Shown: in pieces, positions 10,603 through 20,712 of the stretch
Position numbering within the stretch: position 1 is the first letter of the stretch
Layout: each line of letters starts with the position of its first letter
Origin: Agapetus fuscipes
Lineage: Eukaryota > Arthropoda > Insecta > Trichoptera > Glossosomatidae
DNA length: 64,000 nt
Reading direction: 5' to 3'
Assembly: GCA_951799405.1 (NCBI GenBank)
Contig: OX637336.1
Coordinates: 20,317,479 to 20,381,478, forward strand
Notes under the pieces: generated by a model
What the model saw: only the letters and a program-made list of their open reading frames with translations
What the model was told of the DNA's origin: nothing
The model's database searches: none
Program-made: the position numbers and the translations under genes

Positions 10603-10904
10603 TCGTTATGTCATGTGTCGTTTTGTCACTGTGCCGTTCTAACCTGTCCCCGTTTTTCATCGCTAGTTGGCAATTATCCGGCATTTCACAACTCTACTTA
10701 GGGAATTAAGAAATGTGAATGACAAACGCTGGTCGTGAATGAGAAATGTAAAACTTAGATTAGTTTTACGAAAATTGAAAAAGGGTTGATTTTTCCATCT
10801 ACCCCATTAGATTGATTGAAATTTGATAAATGAGTCGTACGAATATAAAATAAAAGGCGGCAAACGAAATAAATGTGATGAAAACCCAATAAATTGTTTA
10901 CTGT

Positions 10905-11390
10905 AACTGTAACTCTGTCGCCATTCCAGCCTCTGCAGAGTTGCCTCCATTTCTTCCTATCCTTACATATCTCTTTCAATTCATTCATATTCATCACCTT
11001 TTTCATGCATTTTCTTCTTTTACGCTCGCTTTGTATATCCAACTCTTTCACAATCTCCTCAATCTGATAACTCCATACTTTTCTCGGTCATCCCTTAACT
11101 CTTTTTCCATTCACACTACCTCTGTAGATATACTTTGTCAGTCTATCATAATTCATTCTTTACACATGCCTTAATCATCTCATCACATTCTTTTGTACCT
11201 TTACGTTCACATCCTCTTTCAAATTACATTCTTTCTTTACCCATCCATTCCTAACTCTATCCTTTAGAATTTTTCCTGTCATACTTCTCAAATGCTTTAT
11301 TTTCACGTTTCATACTTTACTCAGTTCGCTATCATTCACTGTCCATGCTTCACTTCCGCACATCGAAGTCGGTTTCCTTATAAATTTCAT
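10905..11390 (-). pseudogene. LINE-2 reverse transcriptase C-terminus and tail
   Basis: The minus strand encodes QIEEIVKELDIQSERKRRKC, then MNELKEICKDRKKWRQLCRG, a stop, and a GTTACAGTTACAG tail. Upstream codons are broken by stops. Its C-terminal order parallels LINE-1 (MKEVCKDRKKWRLICN) but the tail repeat differs. Confidence 0.75.
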
Positions 11391-11397
11391 ATTTCAA

Positions 11398-11541
11398 TTT
11401 CCCATTTGAGATTTGGTTTTTATGTTGTAGGTTCACATGCTGCATGTGCAAGCGCGAACTTGTACGTATCTGCTTGTGAAAATGCATGTAATGTGAATTT
11501 CCAATATAACATATCTTTGCAACTTAGATTAGATTAGATTA
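11398..11541 (+). mobile_element. A-module, A1, 5' truncated
   Basis: Begins at CCATTTGAGATTTGG and carries A1-type GTTCACATGCTGCATGTGC. It ends with three GATTA units. Confidence 0.9.
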
Positions 11542-11545
11542 TACT

Positions 11546-11613
11546 GCCGCATTTGCCCCATCGGGAATAGCGCACCAAGAAGTAACACTTTACGTGTAGT
11601 CTAGTTGCGTTTT
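11546..11613 (+). mobile_element. SINE-1 3' end
   Basis: GCCCCATCGGGAATAGCG through GTGTAGTCTAGTTGCG, abutting the tail of the preceding A-module. Confidence 0.75.
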
Positions 11614-11899
11614 TTGTGATGCATATTTGAAACTGAAATTTCGACATGATTCGGGAAACAATAGTCTCACAGGCTACCCGACCACACCAGCCGAACAATG
11701 GCGTGCCCGCTCCGAAGTTCTTCAATTATTCGTTGTCGGACCGCACCGAAGCGGAGGGTAATGGGTTCCCTTCCCACTGCTGCATTCAACCACACGATGC
11801 ACGTCAAAATATTTCAATTTCCCTTCTCCCTGCCAGGCTTTGAAGAGGTAGCCGCTCGCTTGAAAGGTACCAGACCACTTAACGAGCTAAACAATGTAG
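11614..11899. other. Unassigned, GC-richer stretch
   Basis: Contains CCGACCACACCAGCCGAAC and short overlapping frames. No domain is recognisable, and I cannot tell whether it is unique or an unnamed repeat. Confidence 0.35.
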
Positions 11900-12715
11900 C
11901 TGTAATGTATGTACGTTGAAAATGAAGCATTTGAGAAGCATGACAGCAAAAAACTCTGAACGTCATATTGTTACCGACTTTGATGTATGAAAGTGAAGCA
12001 TAGACAGTGAATGATAACGAAATGAGTAAAGTATGTACGTCGGAAATGAAGCATTTGAGAAGCATGACAGCAAAAAACTCTGAATGTCATATTGTTAACG
12101 ACTTTGATGTATGGAAATGAAGCATGGACAGTGAATGATAGCGAAATGAGTAAAGTATGTACGGTGAAAATGAAGCATTTGAGAAGCATGACAGGAAAAT
12201 CTCTTTATGATAGAGTTAGGAATGAATGAGTAAAGAAAGAATGTAAGTTGATAGAGGATGTGAGAGTTAAGATACAAAAGAATGTGATGAGATGGTTTGG
12301 GCATGTGGAAAGAACGAATGATGATGACTGACAAGAAAATATAAAGAAAGAATGTAAGTTGATAGAGGAAGTGAAAGTTAAGGTACAAAATAATGTGATG
12401 AGATGGTTTGGGCATGTGGAAAGAATGAATGATGACAGACTGAAAAAGTACGATAGGTTGACAAGGTACTCGTATATATACAAAAGTAGTGTGAAAGGAA
12501 AAAGAGGTAAGGGACGGCCGAGAAAAGTGTCGAGTGATTATGAAAGAATGAGATGTATAATGTGAGTGTACAAGAAGGAAAGGTATGAAAAAGCTGACGG
12601 ATATGAATGAATTGAAAGAGAGATGTAAGGATAGGAATAAATGGAGGCAGCTTTGCATAGGCTCTGGCTACACCTAGCGGAATGGTGACAGAGTTACTCT
12701 TACAGTTACAGTGCT
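11900..12715 (+). pseudogene. LINE-2 3' half with internal tandem duplications
   Basis: A ~122-bp block starting near ATGAAGCATTTGAGAAGCAT occurs three times (about 11917, 12043, 12169), and a second ~110-bp block with ATGTAAGTTGATAGAGGA occurs twice (12232 and 12342). The second block encodes MRWFGHVERMNDD, and GKGRPRKVSSDYERM follows. It ends in the same TTACAGTTACAG tail as the inverted copy at 10905. Stops and duplications make it non-functional. Confidence 0.75.
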
Positions 12716-12782
12716 CGTAAAGATATTATCCATTAGTCATTAACAGATGTACATATGTTACTAAAATAGTAATATTATAAAG

Positions 12783-12896
12783 ATTTATTTGGTGAGCGCT
12801 GTTTTTGTGTGAATCACACCCACAAACCCTCTGCGAGCTTTGTGTTCAAGTCAACAAGATCCAATTGCTGTAAGGCTGGATGGACCTATGGTGACG
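12783..12896 (-). mobile_element. SINE-2 fragment
   Basis: 3' end TTTATTTGGTGAGCGCTG through CTGTAAGGCTGGATGG, breaking at GGTGACG where SINE-1 sequence begins. Confidence 0.8.
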
Positions 12897-13053
12897 ATTT
12901 ATTGTGAAGGCTGAGTCACCCTTACCGGTATTTTTTTATGGATGTTGTAATAAAAACCGAAAATGGATATCATTTCTGACACCCTCGGTGGTATAAGAAC
13001 CCGAGCTCCTGCCATGGAATGCAACCACTCTTCCAAGTGAGCCATGGACCGGA
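12897..13053 (-). mobile_element. SINE-1 5' half
   Basis: AAGGCTGAGTCACCCTTACC through GCCATGGACCGGAC; carries the head and the GGTGTCAG-type segment that the adjacent short variant lacks. Confidence 0.8.
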
Positions 13054-13478
13054 CGCAAACGCAACACATATAGTGTAATTTCTTCCCTGCGTTAACCCCG
13101 AAGGGGTCGCATGTGATGATTCGGGACCTATTTATTTATATGGGTAAGGGGGCCGGCCTCATACCAACCACTTTCAGAGGTTTTCCAGCTTTTGGGGGGC
13201 TGATTATCATTTCTTTTGAAGGCTGAGCACACCGTGAGATCAAACCCTTGCTCTCGGCATGGAATGCAAGCATTCTACCAATTGAGCTATCGACCTTTTT
13301 ACGAGCTTGGTCGTCATCGTTACAAAGCGCCAATTTTTGTGAAGGTTTATGAATTTTTCAACCCAGTGAAGAGTAATTTGATAATATAAATGGTTTATTT
13401 TTTGTACTCCACCGGGATTCAAATCCATAACCTTCCATTTACGAGTCCAAAGTGTAACCACTGGACTACGGACCGGTC
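13054..13478 (-). mobile_element. SINE-2/SINE-1 dimer
   Basis: Read on the minus strand, a SINE-2 (13296-13478) ends at CAAGCTCGTAAAAA and runs straight into the GGTCGATAGCTC head of a short-variant SINE-1 (13054-13295). The same junction type recurs at 49114-49588, 49649-50092 and 55603-56018. Two tRNA-like promoters therefore lie in tandem. Confidence 0.85.
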
Positions 13479-13530
13479 TAACAAGTATGTACCTAAATGT
13501 TTTCAGGCTTTCACGGCCGGATTCAGATGC

Positions 13531-13722
13531 TTGATTTTTTGGTTCCGGGCTATGACCGTGGTCCATATATTTTATTTTTTTTCGAAGTGAGGAAAGCTCC
13601 AAAAAAGTCACCCACAGAGGAGACGAAACGTCAGCTGAAAGTATCAAGAAAGAAGAAAAAGAAAAAAGAAGAAAAGAAGCAAAAATATGGACCACGGTCA
13701 TAGCCCGGAACCAAATAATCAA
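13531..13722. repeat. Inverted repeat with ~40-bp arms
   Basis: GGTTCCGGGCTATGACCGTG (from 13541) is mirrored near 13692-13712, with a ~110-bp interior containing GAGACGAAACGTCAGC. The CGAAACGTC word resembles Penelope-like terminal segments, but no full hammerhead core is present. The two overlapping ORFs on either strand are by-products. Confidence 0.7.
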
Positions 13723-13741
13723 GCAAGTATGTACCTATGAC

Positions 13742-14065
13742 CTGTCCGTAGTCTAATGGTTAGCGCTTCTAATCTAATCTAATCTAAGTAGCAAAGATAT
13801 GTTACATTGGAGATTCACATTACATGCATTCTCACAACCAGACACGTACAAGTTCGCGCTTGCACATGCCTCATGTGAACCTACAACATAAAAAGCAAAT
13901 CTCAAATGGACATACACCCTGCAACTCTTGCCGTCCTTCCCTGAGACAGGGGTGACATTGGCAAAGTGAAATTCGTAAAAATTCGTAAGGGTTTGAATCC
14001 CGGTGGAGCACAAAATACCTTTAATGTTTTCAAATTGTGCTCTTTGGTGGGTTGAAAAATGCATA
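13742..14065 (+). mobile_element. SINE-2, split by an A-module
   Basis: Head GTCCGTAGTCTAATGGTTAG stops at GCGCTTCT (13770). The B box region resumes after the A-module at GGGTTTGAATCCCGGTGG (about 13990) and continues to GGGTTGAAAAATG. Confidence 0.85.
13771..13971 (-). mobile_element. A-module, A1, nested in SINE-2
   Basis: Three TAATC tail units at the left. The A1 core CTCACAACCAGACACG is present, and it is truncated on its 5' side at GGCAAAGTGAAATTCG. Confidence 0.9.
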
Positions 14066-14232
14066 TACCATCACAACCCCCCCGTCGACAGTGTTTTAGA
14101 ATATGTGTTTTGCCAACAGTTTTCAACCTCCCCTTCCGTCGACAATTATTTTCCATAAGCACCCACAAAATGTACATGTTATTAATAGTTGATTGATAGA
14201 TGATTGATTTAACTAAATACTTCATGATGGAC

Positions 14233-14312
14233 ATATTGATGTCATCGCGGGCCGTTTTAAGGACTTGTGGGGGCCACTTTGTTGCCCACGGGCCGTATGT
14301 TGTACAAACCTG
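14233..14312 (-). mobile_element. hAT-like terminal fragment
   Basis: The complement reads CCAGGTTTGTACAACATACG then GGCCCGTGGGC, the terminus style of a widespread hAT-group repeat. The opposite end was not found. Confidence 0.45.
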
Positions 14313-14314
14313 GA

Positions 14315-14860
14315 CGATGATGGACGTTTGGTAAATGTACTTGAATTTTGTAATCCAGTGTAAAGCTGTGAGAGTTTTTCTTACTTTATTTTATAAGGAT
14401 CTTCAATGTGGTGTTTGGCCGTGCTCTGAAGAATTATGACTGCTTGAGTGCATAGCGCCAGGAATCATATCACTTAGGTACAAAAGAGGATAATGAACCA
14501 AAACTTTATAAACACTTTTATTTATCCACAATCACAATATATAAATAATAATTTATTTATCCACAACCACAATGTATATATTATTATATTTACCAAAGCA
14601 ATATTGATTACATATAACCAAAATTCACATGTTTGTGGCTCTCCCGCCAGGGAAACTTTTTTTTTTTTTTTCTGCATTCTTTTGTTTTCGTTTTTTTCTT
14701 CAAATTCAAATCTAATGTTCCATTCCACCAAATAAACAAATTCATCTCGTTACAGCACATTGAAAAATACAAATGGCATTTTTTTGTGCCCCGTCGGGAT
14801 TAGAACCCACGACCTTTTATATACGAGTAAGAAGCGCTAACCACTAGACTACGGACCGGA
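14315..14860 (-). mobile_element. SINE-2, split by a solo LTR
   Basis: The left remnant has GTTTGGTAAATGTACTTG. After the LTR the body resumes at GCACATTGAAAAATAC and ends ACTACGGACCGGA. Both flanks are consecutive parts of one SINE-2. Confidence 0.85.
14367..14754 (-). mobile_element. LTR-1 solo LTR nested in SINE-2
   Basis: On the minus strand it starts TGTAACGAGATGAATTTG and ends AAAACTCTCACA (TG...CA). It is related to the copy at 44225 and to the arms of the palindrome at 34401. A duplicated TTTATTTATCCACAA block (14518 and 14558) explains its extra length (388 bp). The target duplication is degraded. Confidence 0.85.
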
Positions 14861-14862
14861 CT

Positions 14863-15800
14863 TAGCTTTATCATAATCACATTATACTCATTTCCAGATC
14901 TTACTAATCCATAGAGATGGGATAATTGTCGTCAATTAAACTAATCCATTATCATTAGACAGGTTAATGCCAGGCAGGGATGTGCACACTAATTGTTGTG
15001 CCAATGTAATATAGTAGGCAATATCAGTCCTATCTCTATTTATATCAGATCATCTTGAGTGTACGGAAGCGGTAGAGATTAAGAAGGCGGAAATAAAGGT
15101 AAAAATAGATTTAAATTTAAATCTCTGTCATGGAAATATGGAGTGTTTAAGAGCGGTAGGCACATATCTTAAACCGGTCGTTTTATAAAAACTATGTCTC
15201 TTAAACTAATGATCTTAATTAAAGAGTAACAGCTATGAAAAAAATCAGACGTGTGTAACAATTTTTTAAGAATTGACACCACAAAAAATATTTAAAAATA
15301 CGTTTTTCCAAGTTTTTATCGAATTTTTTGTCGTGATGTACCCATTTTGGACTTTTATTTACAGGATTATACATTATTGAATCTCGCAAGAAGCTGCTGT
15401 TTATTAATGTGAGTTGTTTTTAAAAAAAAAAAAAAAAAAAACTGCAACTACTTAATGAATTAAATTTCTTGAAACAGTTTTTCAATGCCATAGTTCACAT
15501 TCATTTGAGATTCTTTTACTTTTGTGCATGCACCATGTGTAAGCGCGAGTTTGTGAAACTCAAAGGTTTTTTTTTATCTTCACAATTTGGATTATTAATG
15601 ACTACAGACATTATGAGCCGTTTTCCAAAGTGCAACTCCACTTTCCCCAAACAATGGTTGAATTTCGATGCCTGAATATTATATTGGAGAAAGCAATTGA
15701 CTTCCCCTTTGCATTTCCGATCTCTGTAGACTGATGAAACTTTGAATCGCGTAAATAGAACTTGTTTATAATACATAATAGTGGCTAATCACCGGTATTC
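14863..15800. other. Unassigned stretch
   Basis: An A run at 15422-15440 and scattered short frames. No recognisable protein or repeat ends. Confidence 0.4.
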
Positions 15801-15802
15801 GT

Positions 15803-16353
15803 AGAACTCAGACAGCTACTGTTCTACGATACGTAGACAAAGACTTCTCCAGCTCTACAATCCGTAGACCCCAGACTACTACAGCTCTAGAATCCTCACA
15901 TCCCAGACTACTCCAGTTCTACAATCCATTGACTCCAGATTACTTCAACTCTACAAATCATAGACCATAGGGCATATAGGTACTATTCCAACTCTATAAA
16001 CCGTAGACCCCAGACTACTTCAGATCTTCAATCCGTAGACCCCATTTTACTCTAGATCAACAATCCGTAGACCTTTGACTACTCTAGATCTATAATCTGT
16101 AGACCCTAAACTATTCCAGCTCTTTAATCCGTAGACCCCAGACTCCTCCAGCTCTTCAATCCGTAGACCCCATATTACTCTAGATCTACAATCCGTAGAC
16201 CCCTGACAACTTCACCTCTACAATATGTAGACCCCAGACTACTGAAGCTCTACAATCTGTAGACCCCCGACTCCTGCAGCTCTACAATCCGTAGATCCCA
16301 GACTAATCCACCTCTACAATCCGTAGAACCCAGACTGCTCGAGCTCTACGATC
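15803..16353. repeat. 32-bp minisatellite, GTAGACCCCAGACTACTC unit
   Basis: About 17 diverged units built from CAGCTCTACAATCC plus GTAGACCCCAGACTACTC. The spacing between successive GTAGACCCC words is close to 32. Not in frame with any plausible coding sequence. Confidence 0.9.
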
Positions 16354-16440
16354 CGGATGCTAAGTTTCAAAATAATTTTCTAACTGACGAGACTGGATTA
16401 TTTTATAGTTCATATTAAGAATTTTGTTGAAATGAAAACA

Positions 16441-16668
16441 CCTGACCACCCATACTGTAAAAAATGGTTCACTTTGCCAATGTCACCCCTGTTTCAGGGA
16501 ATGTCGGCAAGAGTTGGAGGGCTTATGTTCATTTGAGGTTTGGATTTTATTTGTAAGTACACAATCAGCATTTGTAAGCGCGAACTACACGTGTTTGTTT
16601 GTGGGCATACATCTGAAAGCTTTGAATGAATATATCCTTGCAACTTAGATTATAGATTATTATAGATA
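16441..16668 (+). mobile_element. A-module, A3, missing first ~25 bp
   Basis: Starts at CTGACCACCCATACTG, carries the A3 core AGCATTTGTAAGCGCGAAC, and ends with ATAGATTATTATAGAT. Confidence 0.9.
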
Positions 16669-16701
16669 AAACAAATTATACGGAAGATATCCATTTTATA
16701 T

Positions 16702-16880
16702 CAATCTATAATCTAAATTGCAAAGATGACATTTCAGGCTCGTATGTCCTTACAAAACCTAATTTAAGTTCACGCTAACACTGCATATGAACATAAAAAA
16801 ATAACAAAACTCACTTGAACATCATCTTTGCAATGCCTGCCATATTTCCTTTAAAACGAGGTAAAACTGGCAAATGTGAC
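16702..16880 (-). mobile_element. A-module, degenerate
   Basis: ATCTATAATCTAAATTGC tail and AACATCATCTTTGCAATG body; many substitutions. It faces the preceding copy in inverted orientation. Confidence 0.65.
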
Positions 16881-17244
16881 CCAAGTAATGTTTTGTATTT
16901 GGTCTGCTGGTATAATCCATCTGTGTTGCTTGCTTGGGTACGAGAAGCCTCAGATCGCGGCTGCATATTTAATCGGCTGGAAGTATCCGCAACTTGGAGT
17001 TGGCATTTAGTGAGGGAGGAGATCTGTCTGCGGGGAGACGGGCAGAGACCGCGGCCGGGTACAGATGCAATGTTCGCGCCATTCTAGCAGCAGCTTATGC
17101 CATAGAAGCATTGTTGAGACTCATCTGATTCTATTGCGTCTGTCATTTGAAATCTGAGTTGCTATATATATATATACACATATCGACGGTGAAACGATAA
17201 TAAGGCAAAAGCGACAACAACTTAATTGTTCAGGAGAGCAGTTT

Positions 17245-17248
<4 letters not shown>
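16881..17248. other. GC-richer unassigned segment
   Basis: 16925-17090 is richer in G and C than its surroundings (AGACCGCGGCCGGGTAC). An open frame covers it, but the frame starts in the A-module and shows no domain. It could be an unnamed repeat or a decayed exon. Confidence 0.35.
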
Positions 17249-17280
<32 letters not shown>

Positions 17281-17592
17281 AAATCCTGTGCGGGAGACTC
17301 CCTAGATTCTGAAGACTCTAGGGGTCTATGACACTTGTTGTAGTGCCGCAGAGGTGTACGAGCTTGGTCGTCGCTACAAAGCGCCAATACTCAAGCAAGA
17401 CCCAGTTGCTGTAAGGCTGGATGGACCCTTGGTGACCGGTCATTGGTAAAGGCTTATGAATTCTTCAACCCAGCGAAGAGCACATTCGAAATATTAATAG
17501 TATTTTTGTGTGCTCCGCCGGGATCCGAATCCACAACCTTCCAAATATTTACGAGTCCGAAGTGTTGCCACAACGGACTACGGACCGGTCCG
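17249..17592 (-). mobile_element. SINE-2, poly(A)-tailed form, full length
   Basis: A ~28-base T run, then AAATCCTGTGCGGGAGACTC, the GCCGCAGAGGTG block, the body, GGATCCGAATCCACAACC (B box complement) and ACGGACTACGGACCGG at the 5' end. The long homopolymer suggests a fairly recent insertion. Confidence 0.93.
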
Positions 17593-18227
17593 AGATTGAT
17601 TTTGTATATATTTTAGAAAATCAATCAATATGAATTTTCACAGTGTTAATACACAAACCATAAACACAAGCACTTTTAGGACAAAAAAGACCTAAATCTT
17701 GTCGGTTACCACAAAACCATATCTTCTTCAAAAACGCAGTTGTTTTCTTGGGCATAAACAACAACAAAAAAACATCGTAGAGCTATGAGAGTCAGCGCAT
17801 TAGACAGGAAAGGATAGCATTCATAGCTCATTTTGGAACAAAACGTCGCTAATGCCCTACTTCCTTTAACTGTCGATATATAAACATGCATATTTAATAT
17901 ATGTCCACAAGAATCAAGTTTGTACTTCCACATGCCGCATGTTCCGAACAAAATACTAATAACCCTTGAAAATCTTGCGGGCCTTACCTAAAAGACGTGG
18001 GACATTTGAAAAATGAATATTTTTTTACAATCTGGGAAGGCAGCTTCATACCTACTAACGTCAAATGATTTGGACAATTTAATTATTTACTGAAGCATCC
18101 AGGATTACTAATCTTTTACATTTCAACTTATCCTTATCGAAAATTGCTTTGTCTCCTTTCCTCTGTAGGCTCTCTATAGGTAGGGTATTATTTGACTTTA
18201 AAATTAAAGTGTATAATTAATTCTACA
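17593..18227. other. Unassigned; weak Penelope-like remnant at its start
   Basis: TTTTCACAGTGTTAATAC near 17635 resembles the TTTCACTGTGTTAAC word of the terminal region at 4329. No gene is recognised in the rest. Confidence 0.4.
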
Positions 18228-18387
18228 GACTCTAAAACGGTTGATGGGGACCATCAACCAGCAGACCCCCTGGACGACCACCAAAGAGGTGGAAGGACAG
18301 CTGGACATCCGCGTCCCAGGAGTGAAACCCGAGAATAAACAGGACCTAGTCCTAAAACAAGATGAAGAAGAAGAAGACTCTAAAACG
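18228..18387 (+). mobile_element. Short LINE 3' end with 12-bp target duplication
   Basis: GACTCTAAAACG at 18228-18239 recurs at 18376-18387. The 136 bp between them are GC-rich, start GTTGATGGGGACC and end in a GATGAAGAAGAAGAA tail. This is a severely 5'-truncated non-LTR insertion. The clade is unclear, and the GAA tail resembles LINE-6. Confidence 0.8.
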
Positions 18388-18532
18388 ACAACCAAGCTAT
18401 CAGAGGGCTCTTGAAAAACATCGGGAACATTCAAGATAACACTTCAAACACCTGCATCTAGAGACACACTCACACAAGTTAAAAAAAAACACATACTCAC
18501 TATCACACATTCGTAACAATCGTCGCAAGTAA

Positions 18533-18702
18533 CAAGTCGGCAAGAGTTGCAGGGCTTACGTTCATTTGAGATTGGGTTTTTTATACTGTAGGTCCATATG
18601 CGGCATATGTGAGCGCAAAAAATTTGCGTGTCTGCTTGTGGGAATGCATTTAATATGAATTTCAAATCATACATATCTTTGCAGCTTAGATTTAGATTTA
18701 TA
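18533..18702 (+). mobile_element. A-module, A2, 5' truncated
   Basis: Starts at GTCGGCAAGAGTTGCAGG, carries an A2 core (GTCTGCTTGTGGGAATGC), tail TTAGATTTAGATTTAT. Confidence 0.88.
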
Positions 18703-18997
18703 TCTTACAGTTCTTCTTGTTCACACTCTGAATCAGCGTTGCTTTGTTCAGCTCTCGGATATTCCAGATTGTACATTTTACTTAATCACTTACCCGTCTC
18801 TCTCTTTATTGCCGCGCTGAGCTCCGCACATTACCCAGCGCGGACTTAGGCAGATATGCCAGTGACGTCACGGCCTGCAAAGGCCAGATAAAACGCACAC
18901 CATGTGGTTAAAACTGAGTTTACTCTCACGCAATGTGTTTCCGTTTCATACGTTTGTTGTATCTATATACTATTTATTGTACTCGATTACAACTCTA

Positions 18998-19135
18998 CAA
19001 TAAAAATTACCCAGGGTTATTCACAACACGTTTGATCCGTAGCTGAGCCATAGATCATAGTTTTTTTGTAAAGAAAATTCACGTGAGATGTAAGCTGAGC
19101 CATGGATTTACTGTGGATGAATAACACCATAGCGG
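18998..19135. mobile_element. MITE-3, diverged copy
   Basis: CAGGGTTATTCACAACACG at one end and GGATGAATAACACCATAG at the other, with two inverted CTGAGCCAT blocks. It is the same family as 9058. Confidence 0.65.
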
Positions 19136-19197
19136 TTTGGGTATCGACAACAGTGTGAAGGTTAATTTTAAATTAAAAATTTCGAAACGAAGCTGTT

Positions 19198-19431
19198 TCT
19201 TGACTTATAGGTTGGTATGCGGCTGACCACCCATACTGTGAAAAAATGGTTCACTTTGCCAATGTCACCCCTGTCTCAGGGAAGGACGGCAAGAGTTGCA
19301 GGGCTTATGTTCATTTAAGATGGGTTCTTATAATGTTGGTCCACATGCGGCATGTGTTAGCGCGAAATTATACATGTCTGCTTGTGGGTATATATCCTTG
19401 CAGCTTAGATTAGATTAGATTAGATTAGAAG
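19198..19431 (+). mobile_element. A-module, A2 body with TTAGA tail
   Basis: Complete 5' end TTGACTTATAGGTTGG and five GATTA units. The body is A2-like (GCGCGAAATTATACATG) but lacks ~30 bp before the tail. It is one exception to the A2-TTTAGA pairing. Confidence 0.9.
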
Positions 19432-19611
19432 CATTTTTTTCTTTACTTCGGTTTATTATTTTACGTGTGATAACACTGTAAGCGCTCGATAGAATAAGCC
19501 AACTCGTGAAGATGGGCATTGTTATTTCTTTTAATATGATTAATTCTACAATTTATTAATTACTTTTATTATTTCTTTTTTTTTCCTGGCATTACTTTCC
19601 TTAATTAGGTA

Positions 19612-19832
19612 CAACACTTGCATTTCATGCCAAGATCTCGGGTTCGAATCCCACCGTAGGTGTCAGTGCAGATTTCCTGTTTCAGCGTCTATGTTAAACC
19701 CAAAATAAAATAACGACAAGGATTACTCAGCTTTCACAATAAATGAGTACCACCCCCTCTGAAATTACTGTAACCCTTGCTGGGAAAACACGGTAGAAAG
19801 TTACAGTATATGTAAAGCTAAGTAGCGTTTTA
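19612..19832 (+). mobile_element. SINE-1, 5' truncated
   Basis: Starts within the head (CACTTGCATTTCATGCC), B box GGGTTCGAATCCC intact. It lacks the segment around CCGGCCCCCTTACC and ends AAGCTAAGTAGCG. Confidence 0.85.
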
Positions 19833-20359
19833 AGTGGCGTATACCTGAAAAGTGAATCCCCTTCTAATACTTTTATTACTTCAATCAATGCTTGGCTTCG
19901 CGAAGTTCTGACATTACACAGGAAGCCTACACAGCATTCCACTTTGCAGGCTCGTTGTGAGGAAAATCAAGCCTCCACATACTCCTCTACAGTTATTTCA
20001 CTAAATGAGTACACCCAGTACTTGCGTATAGTCTACAGATGGAAGTTTTAAGAGATTCTGCCATTTTATGTGTAATTTTGTTTACAACAAAATTGTGAAA
20101 GGAATAACTTTTTTGTGCAAAAAAAACCTGACAACGGATTCCCTTATGATTTTTTTGCATAAAAAAAAAAGAAAAAATAATTGTAAAAACTGTGTTTTTC
20201 TTCCATTAAATTTCGAAACACACAATGGATGGTCTGAACCAAAAAAATATAAAATTTAAGGGTTTGTGAATTGACATTGTGTAAATTTATATTATTTTGT
20301 CTAGAACGAGAATTCTTATTTCCAAGTTCCTTGACTAATAGTTTTTTATGAAACTGACC
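19833..20359. other. Unassigned AT-rich stretch
   Basis: No element or domain recognised. Confidence 0.4.
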
Positions 20360-20550
20360 CCTAATCTAATCTAATCTAAGCTGCAAAGATATATATCATT
20401 TAAGATTTATATTAAATGCATTCCCACAAGCAGACATGTATAATTTCGCGCTTACACATGCCGCATGTGGACCTACAATATAAAAACCCAATCTAAAATC
20501 AACATAAGCCCTGCAACTCTTGCCGTCCTTCCCTGAAACAGGGGTGACAG
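20360..20550 (-). mobile_element. A-module, A2 body with TTAGA tail, 5' truncated
   Basis: CTAATCTAATCTAATCTAAG tail, A2 core ATTCCCACAAGCAGACATG, ending at CAGGGGTGACAGGGGTGAC. Confidence 0.9.
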
Positions 20551-20712
20551 GGGTGACCCCCATGCTGTTAAAACTTGGTTCACTTTTGCCAATGCCAACC
20601 GGTTTTAGGGAAAGGCTGCAGAAGTTTATGTACACGAGAGATTTAGTATATTTTGTATGTACACATGCAGCATGTTTTCTTTTGATTTTACTTAAACAGT
20701 TCGAAGAAAACA
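20551..20712 (+). mobile_element. A-module, diverged A4 type
   Basis: CCATGCTGTTAAAACTTGG and AGGGAAAGGCTGCAG match the variant at 38010. The 3' half is decayed. It sits between two minus-strand modules. Confidence 0.7.

Larger units (their letters stand above)
9556..10640. mobile_element. Foldback-like element with minisatellite arms
   Basis: The left arm (9556-9705 and about 10045-10105) carries the 15-bp repeat in minus orientation (ACGACACATGAAAGA), and the right arm (about 10140-10300 and 10603-10640) carries it in plus orientation. The outer ends ATGGTAGAAAGACACGGTGG and, inverted, CACTGTGCCGTTCTAAC are mutually complementary. LINE-4 and SINE-2 copies sit inside. The structure resembles a foldback transposon; no transposase gene is visible. 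Confidence 0.6.

Noticed and set aside
16815..17087. 90-codon plus-strand gene
   Set aside because: The frame begins inside a decayed A-module and has no recognisable domain.
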